Positions 8,987-17,592 of a stretch of DNA of 21,158 bases are shown one piece after another. The notes under the pieces are model-generated. The model did not search any database and was not told the DNA's origin. It saw only the letters and a program-made list of their open reading frames with translations. The position numbers were made by a program, and so were the translations under genes. This DNA comes from Silene noctiflora (lineage: Eukaryota; Streptophyta; Magnoliopsida; Caryophyllales; Caryophyllaceae), in the NCBI GenBank assembly GCA_009801015.1, contig VHZZ01020058.1:7803-28960 (forward strand), read 5' to 3'. How positions within the stretch are numbered: position 1 is the stretch's first letter; each line of letters begins with the position of its first letter.

Positions 8987-9460
8987 CAGCTATGTCTTCG
9001 GCATACATTATCTGGGAATCAGCATATATCAAGAGTACAAAATCAGTTATTTATAAAAGACTCCACAAATCATAAAATATGGCGTGCGAAAATATTTACA
9101 TATCCGCCAGTACTTGATTGTATCAAGTGATACCTAATACCATTTTTCCATTGGATGATTAATGTTACTTGATTCCAGATTTTTCGGATTTATGGCAATG
9201 CTGTTGCTGTTACAGTTTTTGTGTTATGACATAATGCAAGTGTATCCATGGCATGAAGTGGAAATATTCTTTTTTCAATGCCACAGTCTGATTGTTCTCA
9301 GATCCCCTTTTGCACTCTTAAGTTCCAGGACGTTGCACTTTGAAAGTTTTTACTTAAATTTAATTAGTGATTTAGTAACACCAGCTTAATCATTTCGTAT
9401 TCATGCATGTTTCATCTTCAACCTGTTTGTATGTCATCCCATGTATTTTTTTGGTTTCAG
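8987..9460 (+). other. PP2C intron 1, part right of E2
   Basis: This is T-rich intron sequence running to the TTTGGTTTCAG acceptor at 9460. A 75-codon frame at 9162-9389 shows no domain and lies wholly in the intron. The block holds the second copy of the 20 bp string at 9023-9042. Confidence 0.75.
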
Positions 9461-9559
9461 GACATGGTGGTGCTCGTGCTGCTGAGTATGTAAAGCACAA
9501 TCTCTTCAGCAATCTAATTAAGCACCCGAAGTTCATATCTGATACCAAATCAGCCATAG
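9461..9559 (+). other. PP2C second remaining exon
   Basis: It opens after a TTTCAG acceptor and completes the DGHGG metal-binding motif, then reads [20 protein letters not shown] and FISDTKSAI. The donor is ATAG|GTTTTT, which is a poor match to consensus beyond the GT. Phases at both ends fit the neighbouring exons exactly. Confidence 0.88.
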
Positions 9560-9659
9560 GTTTTTGATATTTTGCGTATTTGTGTTGTCGATGTTGTAGA
9601 AAAAGCTTTTCTTGTTCTGCTTTTCGTCATCTTGCGTTGTCCTCTGTTTGTTCTTGCAA

Positions 9660-9818
9660 CTGAAACCTACAGTCATACTGACTCAGAATTTCTTAAGTCG
9701 GAAAATAATCAAAACAGAGATGCTGGGTCAACTGCGTCCACTGCAATCCTTGTTGGGGATCGTTTGTTGGTTGCAAATGTAGGTGATTCCAGGACTGTCA
9801 TATGTCGAGGTGGTGAAG
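9660..9818 (+). other. PP2C third exon, acceptor mutated
   Basis: It encodes [20 protein letters not shown], then [20 protein letters not shown] and [12 protein letters not shown]. Phase continuity with the previous exon requires the exon to start at 9660 (codon ATA-G|CT). The two bases before it (9658-9659) are AA, so the expected TTGCAG acceptor reads TTGCAA. The next AG downstream (in CCTACAG) would shift the frame. GDSRAV is near-invariant in the family and reads GDSRTV here. The donor GAAG|GTAAG is good. Confidence 0.85.
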
Positions 9819-9948
9819 GTAAGAACTGTAAGAATGTTAAGACATCCTGGAGCAGGCGCAGACAATTTTTTCCCAGTGTTAGCTGAGTAGATGAATTTGA
9901 GGCTTTGTTATAACGTGTGTGTCTCATCTCTGTTTCTGTTTCTTATAG

Positions 9949-10217
9949 CAATTGCTGTATCTCGAGATCACAAGCCTGACCAAAGTGATGAACGGAAATG
10001 GATTGAGGATGTAGGAGGTTTTGTTATGTGGGCTGGTAATGAAATATAACTCCCTACCCCTGTTGAATGAATTTTCTCAACCATCTGAAGTTTGTTGGCA
10101 GCAGATGACTGAGGTTTGTGAACAGGAACATGGAGGGTTGGAGGTGTTCTTGCTGTTTCTCGTGCATTTGGCGACAAACTCTTAAAGCAGTATGTTGTTG
10201 CTGACCCTGAGATTCAG
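9949..10217 (+). other. PP2C fourth and fifth exons (9949-10035, 10126-10217)
   Basis: The fourth exon follows TTATAG and reads [30 protein letters not shown]. The family usually has RIEDAGGFV, so Arg to Trp and Ala to Val are unusual. The 90 bp intron has a GTAATG donor and an AACAG acceptor. The fifth exon reads [30 protein letters not shown] and ends CAG|GTTAGA. The block contains the [14 protein letters not shown] signature of PP2C enzymes. Confidence 0.9.
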
Positions 10218-10323
10218 GTTAGAGGTTATATCACTATAGCATAATTAATCATCCATCTCCATCCTTCTGCGGTTTGAAATATTTTATTCATCTGTGTTGT
10301 AAACTCGTTTATGAGTATTGCTG

Positions 10324-10398
10324 GAAGAGAAAGTGGACAGCTCTCTAGAGTTCCTAATCCTGGCAAGTGATGGGTTGTGGGATGTTGTCACTAATGAT
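10324..10398 (+). other. PP2C sixth exon, acceptor mutated
   Basis: It encodes [20 protein letters not shown] then VVTND, including the conserved SDGLWD metal-binding Asp. The expected acceptor TTGCAG|GAAGAG reads TTGCTG|GAAGAG, so AG is TG at 10322-10323. An AG six bases into the exon (10328-10329) would splice in frame and delete only two Glu residues, so this lesion alone could be tolerated. The donor is GAT|GTTTAC. Confidence 0.85.
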
Positions 10399-10478
10399 GT
10401 TTACATCTATAACTTTATGGCAACTCTATTATGGTTGTCCGCCTTAATCTTATACAGTATTGGGAAACAATCGTGTAG

Positions 10479-10721
10479 GAGGCAGTGGCGATGGTGAAAC
10501 CAATGGAAGATGCTGAGGAAGCAGCAAAGAAGCTAATGCAGGAAGCATATCAAAGGGGCAGTGCTGATAACATCATGTGTGTTGTTGTCCGCTTTATGGG
10601 TAACCCTGCCACTTCCTTGAGCCGAGTTTCAGATAATCATGGGCATTCCTCCAATAGGACCTCTGGTGGGCGTGGTGATCCCCCTTCTCAGGTCACCGGC
10701 AACCAAGGTAGCTCTAAATGA
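10479..10721 (+). other. PP2C last exon and stop codon
   Basis: It starts after GTGTAG and reads [39 protein letters not shown]. The Asp-Asn metal-binding pair is kept. Relatives have NITCVVV; Thr is Met here. A Ser/Gly/Asn-rich tail of about 40 residues follows and ends at TGA (10719-10721). The tail is variable in the family, so its length is unremarkable. Confidence 0.88.
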
Positions 10722-11518
10722 TACTGTCTACGTTTACATTTCCGTCCTCTCTAAAAACTGTCCAGGTCGGCAATCAATGATGCACATAGGACAAGGATCC
10801 CACGCACTAGGTCCTGCTAATTAGACAGGTGCGGCATAATGATTGATATAATGCTGCCAAGTGCCAAATGAAATTAGTAATTTCAATCTCCACGCCCCCA
10901 CCTACCCCAATACTCTCATCAATTGTACCACGTAACTCTTTGGATATATTCGTGGACTGTACTACGTAACTTCCTGGATGTGCAAAATGACTGAGGAAGA
11001 TGCTATGAGTCGGACTAGCCAGCTAACGTCTTCTGGTGATGCTTGATCAAATCCCTGTGTTTGATTGATTGGTATTGAGTATGTTTTGCACCAGCAGGGG
11101 CAACTTTCATATTGACTACATCTAGATCCATCACACAATTAATTTACTTAAAATACAAAGTGTAGCAGTATCTACCAATAAAATTGCACATATAGATTCG
11201 GAGTTTAGGGTTTACAGGAAAAAGGCAAAGGATTAATAATTAAACTCCTGAGTAATACAACAAAGGCTCCCCAACATACATGGAGCTGGCAATTAAAAAT
11301 TATTAATGGTTCAGAGAATCTCAACAAACTTTGATCATCGTCATCACCCTCTCCACTCTAACACAGCAACAACCTCAGTACTCTCACCTGTACACCCGAG
11401 AAGAAAAAAAAAAATAAAGAAAAAAAAAACCGGCGGAACTACTGCTAACAACAGCAGATTAAAAGCATTAGTAGTGTACTAATAGCATTACACACTATTT
11501 CACTTTTTTTTTTTAAAT
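10722..11518. other. Convergent intergenic region between PP2C and COL
   Basis: It follows the PP2C stop and precedes (on the plus strand) the COL stop, so it must hold both 3' ends. AATAAA at 11177-11182 is a possible poly(A) signal for the PP2C transcript, about 455 bases after its stop. An A-rich tract at 11404-11430 and a T-run at 11504-11514 lie near the COL 3' end. No gene is seen. Confidence 0.5.
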
Positions 11519-12920
11519 TTAAAACGACGGTACTACGCCGTAGCCAGCATCGGAGGCAAAGAGTCCGTCGACAGAGGCGGTGGGCTCGGAGATATCAGTG
11601 CGCTTAGCAAAGCGGCCTTTGATACGAGGGCGAGTCTCAGCATAGGCCTTACGAGAGGCGTAACGGATGGTCTTCTCGAACTTGCGATTCTTCCTCTTCT
11701 CTCGGTACCTCAAAACCCTAGCCTCTCTGTCCATTCCCATCATCTTCATCTGCTGCTTCTCCATTACTCCTCCTGTTGTTCCCACGTCGGTCATTGGATT
11801 TGCATCTGGTACAACTCCATATTCCATTGATGATGATGACATCTGCTTTTCATTCATTAAACAAACAGTTCAGCTTTAACTCCATATTTGCGGAAATCAA
11901 ACATTATTCGATCTTAGATCAGATCCAGTTTAAATGAATCATAATCGATTTATTTTATTCAAAATCCTAAACAGTATGTTAAAAGTATAAAACCGGTCTT
12001 GGGACTTCATCAATCAGTTTAGGCCTTGAGCCTTTGGTTGAGATGTTTTCTTGATGCAGTATGTTTAAAAAAAAAACATATGATACTTGTCGAAGGAATG
12101 AGTATAAAATAGCGATAAAAATGAAGCATGAGGAGTAAAGAGAGCTGACACTGTGGCTGAGGGAAGGCTGAGGAGCAGCAAAAGACGAGAGAGGATAATT
12201 GTGATGCTTGAGAAGAGTGTCATATCCATTAGCATTATTTTTATCAAAGTTATGATTGTAGGAAGAGAGCGAGTACATGGAGGAATGATGATCCTTGTGA
12301 TCCGGATCCGGTACGACACCATCCACACTAGGGTCAGGCTTAGGATCGGCAGCAAAGTCTAAATCCAAATAAGGATCAACCTGATCTTCAGTAGGACCGG
12401 CAGCGAACAAGAAGTCGATAGACTTATGCTCCTCAGCAGCCTTGGGGTTAGCAAGTAGCCAAGATGCGGCCTCAGCATCATCAGAGTCAGAGTAATACTC
12501 ATCCCCAAAGAGCTTACTAATAGCAGCAGAGGTAGCAGCAGCAGCAGCGACAGCGGCAGAAGATGAGTCTGAATCAGGGTTGGGGTTAGGATTGGGGTTG
12601 TCGTTGGCGGAAGGGGTATCGAAGAAGGGTACAAGAGGGAGACGGTCGTGGCGGCGGGCAAGGGGATTAGCGGAATGGATGTCACGGTCACAGGAAGGAC
12701 AGAGATGTGCAGCGTCAGCCTTGCAGGTAACGGTAGCGGGGGACTGCTCGCAAACCTCGCAAACCCAGACACGGGAATGGCGGGAGGCGAGTTTGTTGGC
12801 AGCGTGAATATTGGAGTCGCAGGATAAGCAGAGGTATGCGGTATCAGCGCGGCAGTAGAGAGTGGCTGGGGATGACTTACAGGAGTCGCATAGTTTGGCT
12901 CCCATTATTCCAACGCCCAT
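11519..12920 (-). CDS. CONSTANS-like B-box/CCT transcription regulator (two exons)
   Basis: Exon 1 is 12920-12150 and exon 2 is 11842-11519 (TAA at 11521-11519), joined across a 307 bp intron in phase 0, giving 364 residues. B-box 1 is residues 11-48 ([13 protein letters not shown]...) and B-box 2 is 54-91 ([13 protein letters not shown]...), both with complete zinc ligands. A low-complexity Asn-Pro/Ser/Ala middle region follows. The CCT domain is 296-340 ([20 protein letters not shown] onward) and the C-terminus is GYGVVPSF, as in group I CO/COL proteins, which are about 350-375 residues. These act in the nucleus in photoperiod and clock-related gene control, CCT binding DNA with NF-Y subunits. 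The splice choice gives [17 protein letters not shown], aligning without gaps to the family's SLSHSVSVSSMEVGVVP pattern. The donor AGT|GTCAGC is weak. A second in-frame donor (CAA|GTATCA, after 12087) would add 21 residues. The start could also be Met6. Confidence 0.93.
11843..12149 (-). other. COL intron, open for 56 codons
   Basis: This is the single intron, at the position usual for group I COL genes, between the middle region and the VP motif/CCT exon. It runs from GTCAGC to AAAGCAG. The exon 1 frame stays open into it for 56 codons before a stop at 11979. Retention would give a 313-residue protein with both B-boxes and no CCT domain. Confidence 0.82.
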
Positions 12921-12954
12921 TGGAGTAGTGTGTATTTGTGTGTATGTTTGTAGT

Positions 12955-12959
12955 GAATG

Positions 12960-12989
<30 letters not shown>
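12955..12989. repeat. (ATGAATG)n microsatellite in COL leader
   Basis: About five imperfect units of GAATGAT sit 35-70 bases upstream of the COL start codon, followed by a GAAATGT triplication (about 12986-13007). On the mRNA strand it reads CATTCAT repeats, with no upstream ATG in the repeat core. Confidence 0.85.
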
Positions 12990-12991
<2 letters not shown>

Positions 12992-13010
12992 GTGAAATGT
13001 GAAATGAGGA

Positions 13011-13042
13011 GGGGTTGGGGTTGGGGTTGGGGTTGGGGTTGG
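13011..13042 (+). repeat. (GGGGTT)5 G-quadruplex-capable tract
   Basis: Five runs of GGGG separated by TT, plus a final GG, start 91 bases upstream of the COL ATG. The G-rich strand is the COL template strand; the mRNA-sense strand is (AACCCC)n. Four or more G4 runs with two-base loops meet the standard quadruplex pattern. Confidence 0.9.
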
Positions 13043-13224
13043 TAAGTTAAAGGGTGAGAAGAAGGGAGAGAAATCTGATCCAATGAGGGAAGGAAGGAGG
13101 ATATCTAGGATGGACGAATGGTGGGATGACACTTGGATAAGGCTTAGCCATAGAGTTGCTTAGGACATGAAAAAGAGAGCAAAGGGGATTAATCAACAAT
13201 CAACTACTACTACACTATTAGGAT

Positions 13225-13636
13225 TTAGGGTAAGATTATTGGTGTGACTCACCAAAGTCTTAAAACTCTGTCACATTAACTTTTCACTAACTTTTATTAT
13301 TATTTTATTGTTTAGATCCACCCCAAACTGATCTCAAACTTTATACATTATCCGTAAGACTCACCTTAGACTCAACTTTTTCCCTACACTTTTCTCATTG
13401 GATTTAAGATAAAAAGGAAAACAATAATAATTTTGACACATGTTAGCAATTTATTGGTTGTCATTATAAAAATGTGGGGTTAAGACTCTTGTAGAGTCTT
13501 AAGTTGAGTCTTGGATTTCCAAGACTCAATTTAAGACTTTCTCAAGACTTGGGTAGATTATTGGTAGTCTTGGGTGAGTTTTGTCTCAAGACTCACGTGA
13601 GTCTTGTCTCAAGACTAACCAATAATCTTACCCTTA
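13225..13636. mobile_element. 406 bp MITE upstream of COL, PIF/Harbinger (Tourist)-like
   Basis: The element at 13228-13633 has perfect 16 bp terminal inverted repeats (GGGTAAGATTATTGGT and its complement at 13618-13633). It is flanked by TTA on both sides (13225-13227, 13634-13636), the target duplication of PIF/Harbinger elements. It has no coding capacity. The right half holds about ten AAGACTC/GAGTCTT motifs in both orientations, including a palindrome around ACTCACGTGAGT. A second, imperfect copy of the terminal motif lies at about 13553-13569. Assignment to PIF/Harbinger rests on the TTA duplication and GGG start only. Confidence 0.85.
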
Positions 13637-13825
13637 GACTTTTAGTATTACTCTACTCACTTTTTTACTTGACGTTACTCGCGCTTCCTTTTCGCTGTCT
13701 TTTTATTTTCTACTTGTACTTTCTACCCCCAACTTTCCCGGACTTTGTTTTACTCCACTCTATCACCCTATCTAATCTCATTTTTCATGCTCAACTATTT
13801 TTACAATCATAAATTCTCATTGAAG

Positions 13826-13986
13826 ACGGACACTATCCGTCACAAGCTGGAGACGGATAGTGTCCATCTCACAATATGCAAGTGGCATCAATTATGGGGT
13901 GCTCCTATTTCCCCCACTTGCCCTTCTACTTGTTTTATTGTGAGAGAGACACTATCTGTCTTCAGCTTGTAACGGATAGTACCCGT
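13826..13986. mobile_element. 161 bp inverted-repeat element
   Basis: Arms of 50 bp (13826-13875 and 13937-13986) are inverted copies with roughly eight mismatches, separated by 61 bp. The arms are built from short sub-palindromes (ACGGACACTATCCGT and similar). This is typical of a foldback or MITE-type element. No clear target duplication was found, so the superfamily is open. Confidence 0.75.
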
Positions 13987-14367
13987 CACAAGCAACACGC
14001 TTTGTTTTACAATAGCCCAACNCAAAATTTATACTCATCCATTCTTTTCTTTTTTTGCTGTCCTTTTTTTTATTTGCATATTACAAAGTTGGTTATCTCT
14101 AAATATTGTAATACCTTTAATTAAGAACCNTTTCCTGCAATTGAAAAATAATCAATTTCTCTTTTTAAGAATCCTAACCCCCAAATTGCTAATAAACCAT
14201 TTCATTCAATTAAATCAAGGAGTAATACTTGATTTGGATTTAAATGCAAACAATTGATGTACTTTTAAACATATTTCTTTCCAGGTTAAGTTAAATACTT
14301 AAATGTAATACATCATTACATCTAGAATAAAAGGAATTGGTTGAAATTATCTTACCATCATTAACTN

Positions 14368-14476
14368 ACCCGGAAACCCGAAAGGACCCGACCCGACCCG
14401 AACTAACCCGATAATGTGACAAACCCGAACTGACCCGACCCGAATTGACCTGACCCGAACCCCACTCATTGACCCG
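14368..14476. repeat. Degenerate (ACCCG)n array
   Basis: Many ACCCG or ACCCGAA units, interrupted by short spacers, run for about 110 bases next to an ambiguous base (14367). It is a minisatellite-like tract. A frame across it on the minus strand is just the repeat. Confidence 0.85.
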
Positions 14477-14639
14477 TTTTGCTAGGTCTAAGCCCAACCA
14501 CTAGTCCACAACTTTAGATCAGTGGATTACAAAATTACAGTGATGAAAAGATGTATTACATACCCATAATACATCCATTATTTAAAACTAATACAACATC
14601 AGTATGACAAACTAAAGAAACTAAGGCAATATGGAGAAG

Positions 14640-16060
14640 AACGGGATATTGACAACAAGCGATTGAACTGGCTTCAGCTTCATCAGCACAACTGACGTCC
14701 TGATATCGTTGATACATACAAGTTGCAGGGTGACAATAACAAGGTGTACTTACGCTCTTGCGAAAAGAACGTAGAAAGAAAAGGTAAAAAGCAAGACGAC
14801 AAAGTCTGCCGTTGACGGAGATAACTCTCCTACACCTTAGAGATCGAACTCATTGATCATAAGACCAAAAAACCAAGAAAACCAGCATGCAGATAGATGC
14901 GAACAAGGACAACCCCCAAGCAATCTCCATTTCACAGATCTCAAAAGGCAACGACTTCTAACGAATCCAACCCACACTTGAGATAAAGGGTCCATACCGA
15001 CCTTATTAAGGCCATTTTTGCTACATGAAAAGACAAACTGCGATAAACCGGAAGTAACATAAACTAATTAGCTCCAATAAGGAAGCAAACCCCAGCTGGT
15101 AATTGGACAGGATACCCTAGAACATAAAAGGAGACACTTCCTAAAGGAGACTTTTATAGATGAACATAGTAAGCAAAGAAAACAGACAAAAGTAAATTGG
15201 ACGCTTATAATCGATGACATGAAATTTAAGAGGGAGGCAACCACTACAACCAACCTACCCAACACCACAATCCGACCTATATTAATACTACCCAGACCAA
15301 CACAAAAAACAGTGATTAAGACCAAGAACACGAAAGAAACTCGTGTCAATCAACAGATGAATAAGACCCAATCATGTCACCAAAACCAGATCATACCTCC
15401 CACAAAGACCCGGGACGAAACATAAAACGCAGACAACAAACACCCGCAAAACTCCAAAGCCCAAAACGAGACTCAAGATGGATTGAGAACAAAAGACATA
15501 CCTAAGAGATTGAGAAACAAACCACATGGTTTGACAGGTGGGGGAAGGGGCGAGGGGAAGGGGAACACCATGTCGTAAACATGCAGAACAAAATACCAAG
15601 AGGATAACACCGACCAAAAGGGGCAAATCGAAGAAGGTGGGGGAAAGGGGCGAGGGGAAGGGGGAAAACCACTTTAGTGCCACCCAAGACTGTGAATCAC
15701 CAGGGGAGCCCTCAAGTACCGGAATGAGGAACGGAAATGACAATAGGGAAGACCAAACAACATATAATAAACCAAACATGACACCATCCGACATGGGAAA
15801 ACAACATAGGACAAAAGTATGATCTGATCGGCGATGACATCGGCTAAACGAACACCCATCCGGAGAAGACAACCAGGAATCAAAAGAAAGAGGTCTAATC
15901 AAAGGTGAAGGTTCGACCTTCGGAGATGGGCCAAGCGCGGCCACATCTCCGGAGAAGTAATAGGAAAATAGGGGAAGGTAGAGGGGTAGGCGGCTAGTGG
16001 TGGTACAAAATGAAAAGGGTGGGGTTTTTTGAGGGATATTTTAGGACTAGGTTTTTAGGG
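14640..16060. other. Unrecognised GC-richer block, possible old transposable element
   Basis: This 1.4 kb stretch is visibly richer in G and C than the AT-rich DNA on both sides. It contains a 190-codon minus-strand frame (15944-15372) starting MAALGPSPKVEPSPLIRPLS, without any domain I recognise and with a skewed Ser/Pro/Phe/Val composition. A G-rich motif is duplicated inside it. It could be a remnant of a non-LTR or non-autonomous element, or a dead gene. I cannot name it. Confidence 0.4.
15536..15666. repeat. Two-copy G-rich repeat
   Basis: The string AGGTGGGGGAAGGGGCGAGG and its continuation occur at 15536-15565, and again with small changes at 15635-15666. The spacing of about 99 bp suggests a local duplication. 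Both copies have multiple G4 runs. Confidence 0.8.
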
Positions 16061-17592
16061 TTTAGGGAGTCATTTTAATACTACTCAAAAACGACTAAAC
16101 TATACCACTACCACCCCGATTTTTTTTAAAGTTAATTGTTAAGGACCTCACAAGTCACAAGTCCTCACAACCTCTTTCCGTTAAATATTATTCTCCTCTA
16201 AATTAAAACCTTTATTTTCAAATTTGATTTTTTTTTTCATATTTTTGCAAGAACTGTCATAATGAATTTAATGAGCATACACTCGGTTTGATAAACAAAA
16301 AAAATCATTATGTATTCTAAACATGTAAACATATGTTCCATCGATTTATTAATTATGCACCTTGTCAACTATTTCCTTCAAATTTGCATTTGTATGTCAT
16401 TCTTCAAATTTTGTCCTAGTTTCAAAGGCGGCAGCCATTAGATTTTAGAGAGCCTGTTTCAAATTTTATTTTGAGGCTCAACAATCAACTTGTTTTTTAT
16501 ATTTAGAAAAAAGCATTTTGACTTTGTAGTGTTTGTACTTCTTTCATTCTACTATTTTTTTTTTGTTTTGGATATTTTAAGAAAAAGCGAAAAAATAATA
16601 ATTTTACTCTTAATTTAAGGAGATTTGGCTAATAAATGAGATAAAAGGAATACTCGTATTTATATACATTAAATGGATGGAGGGAAACAGTCACATTTTA
16701 TTTAATATAAGATAGACATATTAGAGAAACTAACCATTAGTAATAGTACTAACTTCAATTTAAATTTAATTATAAAATTGACTATTAATAATGCTTTGTA
16801 TTAAGAGGTAGAAAAGAGAAGGTTCAACACTTTTAATACTTTTCGCTTTTATCAAAAAATAACATTTTATGTAATTTTTTTCATAACAAATCTATATGTA
16901 TTTAAATTTCGTCTGTCAAAATTTGATACTTTTGACAGTATTCACAGTCAAAATTTGTGAAGTTGGACTCCCAAAAAGAGAATATAACCTTTGTTTTGGA
17001 CCTTCGATTCATGGGGAGTAAATGAAATTAAACAGGCCCAATTGTAAATATTACATAATAAAGCCCAATTATAGAGTAATTTTCATTTAGGTGGGAAAAT
17101 ATTGAAAATCTGTGGAATGTGATACTAGTAATTAAATGTGATACTAGTAAGTACTGTAATTATGGCATAGGACGATGTTGCAGTGTGAGAAAGTCGATCT
17201 CATTTATAAATAATATAAAAAGGCAATCCAAAACCATTAAACTACACAAATTCACTTTTGACACAATTCTAGCAAGCCACCTCATCACTATTATTTAGAA
17301 AAGAAAAAACAAAATAAATTTGCAAACATTAAATGCGTATTAAGGTTTAAATAGCATAATAAAGAATAAATTTCGACCTTTTAATTTTCAAAAATTAAAT
17401 AACAATTAACAGATCAAAATACATACTAATTTAAAATTCCGATGTTTATTGATGTTAGAATATGTTGGAAAGACAAATAAAAATCACATCACTCTAATTT
17501 TTCATTGTTCATAAATACAACTCTTTCTTTTTGTTATAAACTTCTTTAATTTCATTAAATTATGATATACATCTATATATACGATATAATTT
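16061..17592. other. AT-rich intergenic DNA, no gene seen
   Basis: The stretch has long A/T runs, no coding frame of note, and one small tandem pair of AATGTGATACTAGTAA (17116-17131 and 17135-17150). I see no recognisable gene, RNA or intact element here. Confidence 0.6.

Larger units (their letters stand above)
3639..10721 (+). pseudogene. Clade WIN2/PP2C59-like protein phosphatase 2C, truncated and splice-defective
   Basis: Seven plus-strand exon segments keep one phase throughout: 3639-3708, 9461-9559, 9660-9818, 9949-10035, 10126-10217, 10324-10398 and 10479-10721. Together they encode about 270 residues of a PP2C (Mg/Mn-dependent Ser/Thr phosphatase) of the plant WIN2/PP2C59-like group. 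Family motifs in order are [15 protein letters not shown]+[10 protein letters not shown] (across the first junction), [58 protein letters not shown] and QRGSADN, so the metal-binding Asp residues are kept. Relatives carry about 35-50 more N-terminal residues including a start Met. Here these are lost, because E1 gag sequence begins immediately upstream of the Glu codon at 3639. Two acceptors are mutated (9658-9659 AA, 10322-10323 TG). The frames contain no stops or internal frameshifts, so decay is recent. A spliced transcript from a new start is not excluded. Confidence 0.85.
12921..13227 (-). promoter_or_regulatory. COL 5' leader and proximal promoter
   Basis: About 300 bases lie between the COL start codon and the MITE. 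The part nearest the ATG carries two simple repeats that would lie in the leader or core promoter. I could not place a TATA box or a transcription start. Frames within this block are translations of the repeats and not genes. Confidence 0.5.

Noticed and set aside
9162-9389. 75-codon plus-strand frame
   Set aside because: It lies inside PP2C intron 1, has no recognisable domain and has a hydrophobic, T-rich composition typical of chance frames.
12065-12772. Alternative frames across COL exon 1 on both strands
   Set aside because: The B-box frame (12920) explains the region; the others are shifted translations of the same low-complexity coding sequence.
13011-13042. Interstitial telomere
   Set aside because: The unit is GGGGTT, not the usual plant TTTAGGG, and there are only five copies; a simple repeat is the better reading.
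13504-14124. Plus-strand frames of 75-102 codons
   Set aside because: They run across the MITE end, the inverted-repeat element and an ambiguous base, with no similarity to any protein I know.
15372-15944. 190-codon minus-strand frame as a real protein
   Set aside because: No domain, no supporting splice or promoter signals and biased composition; kept only as part of an unexplained block.
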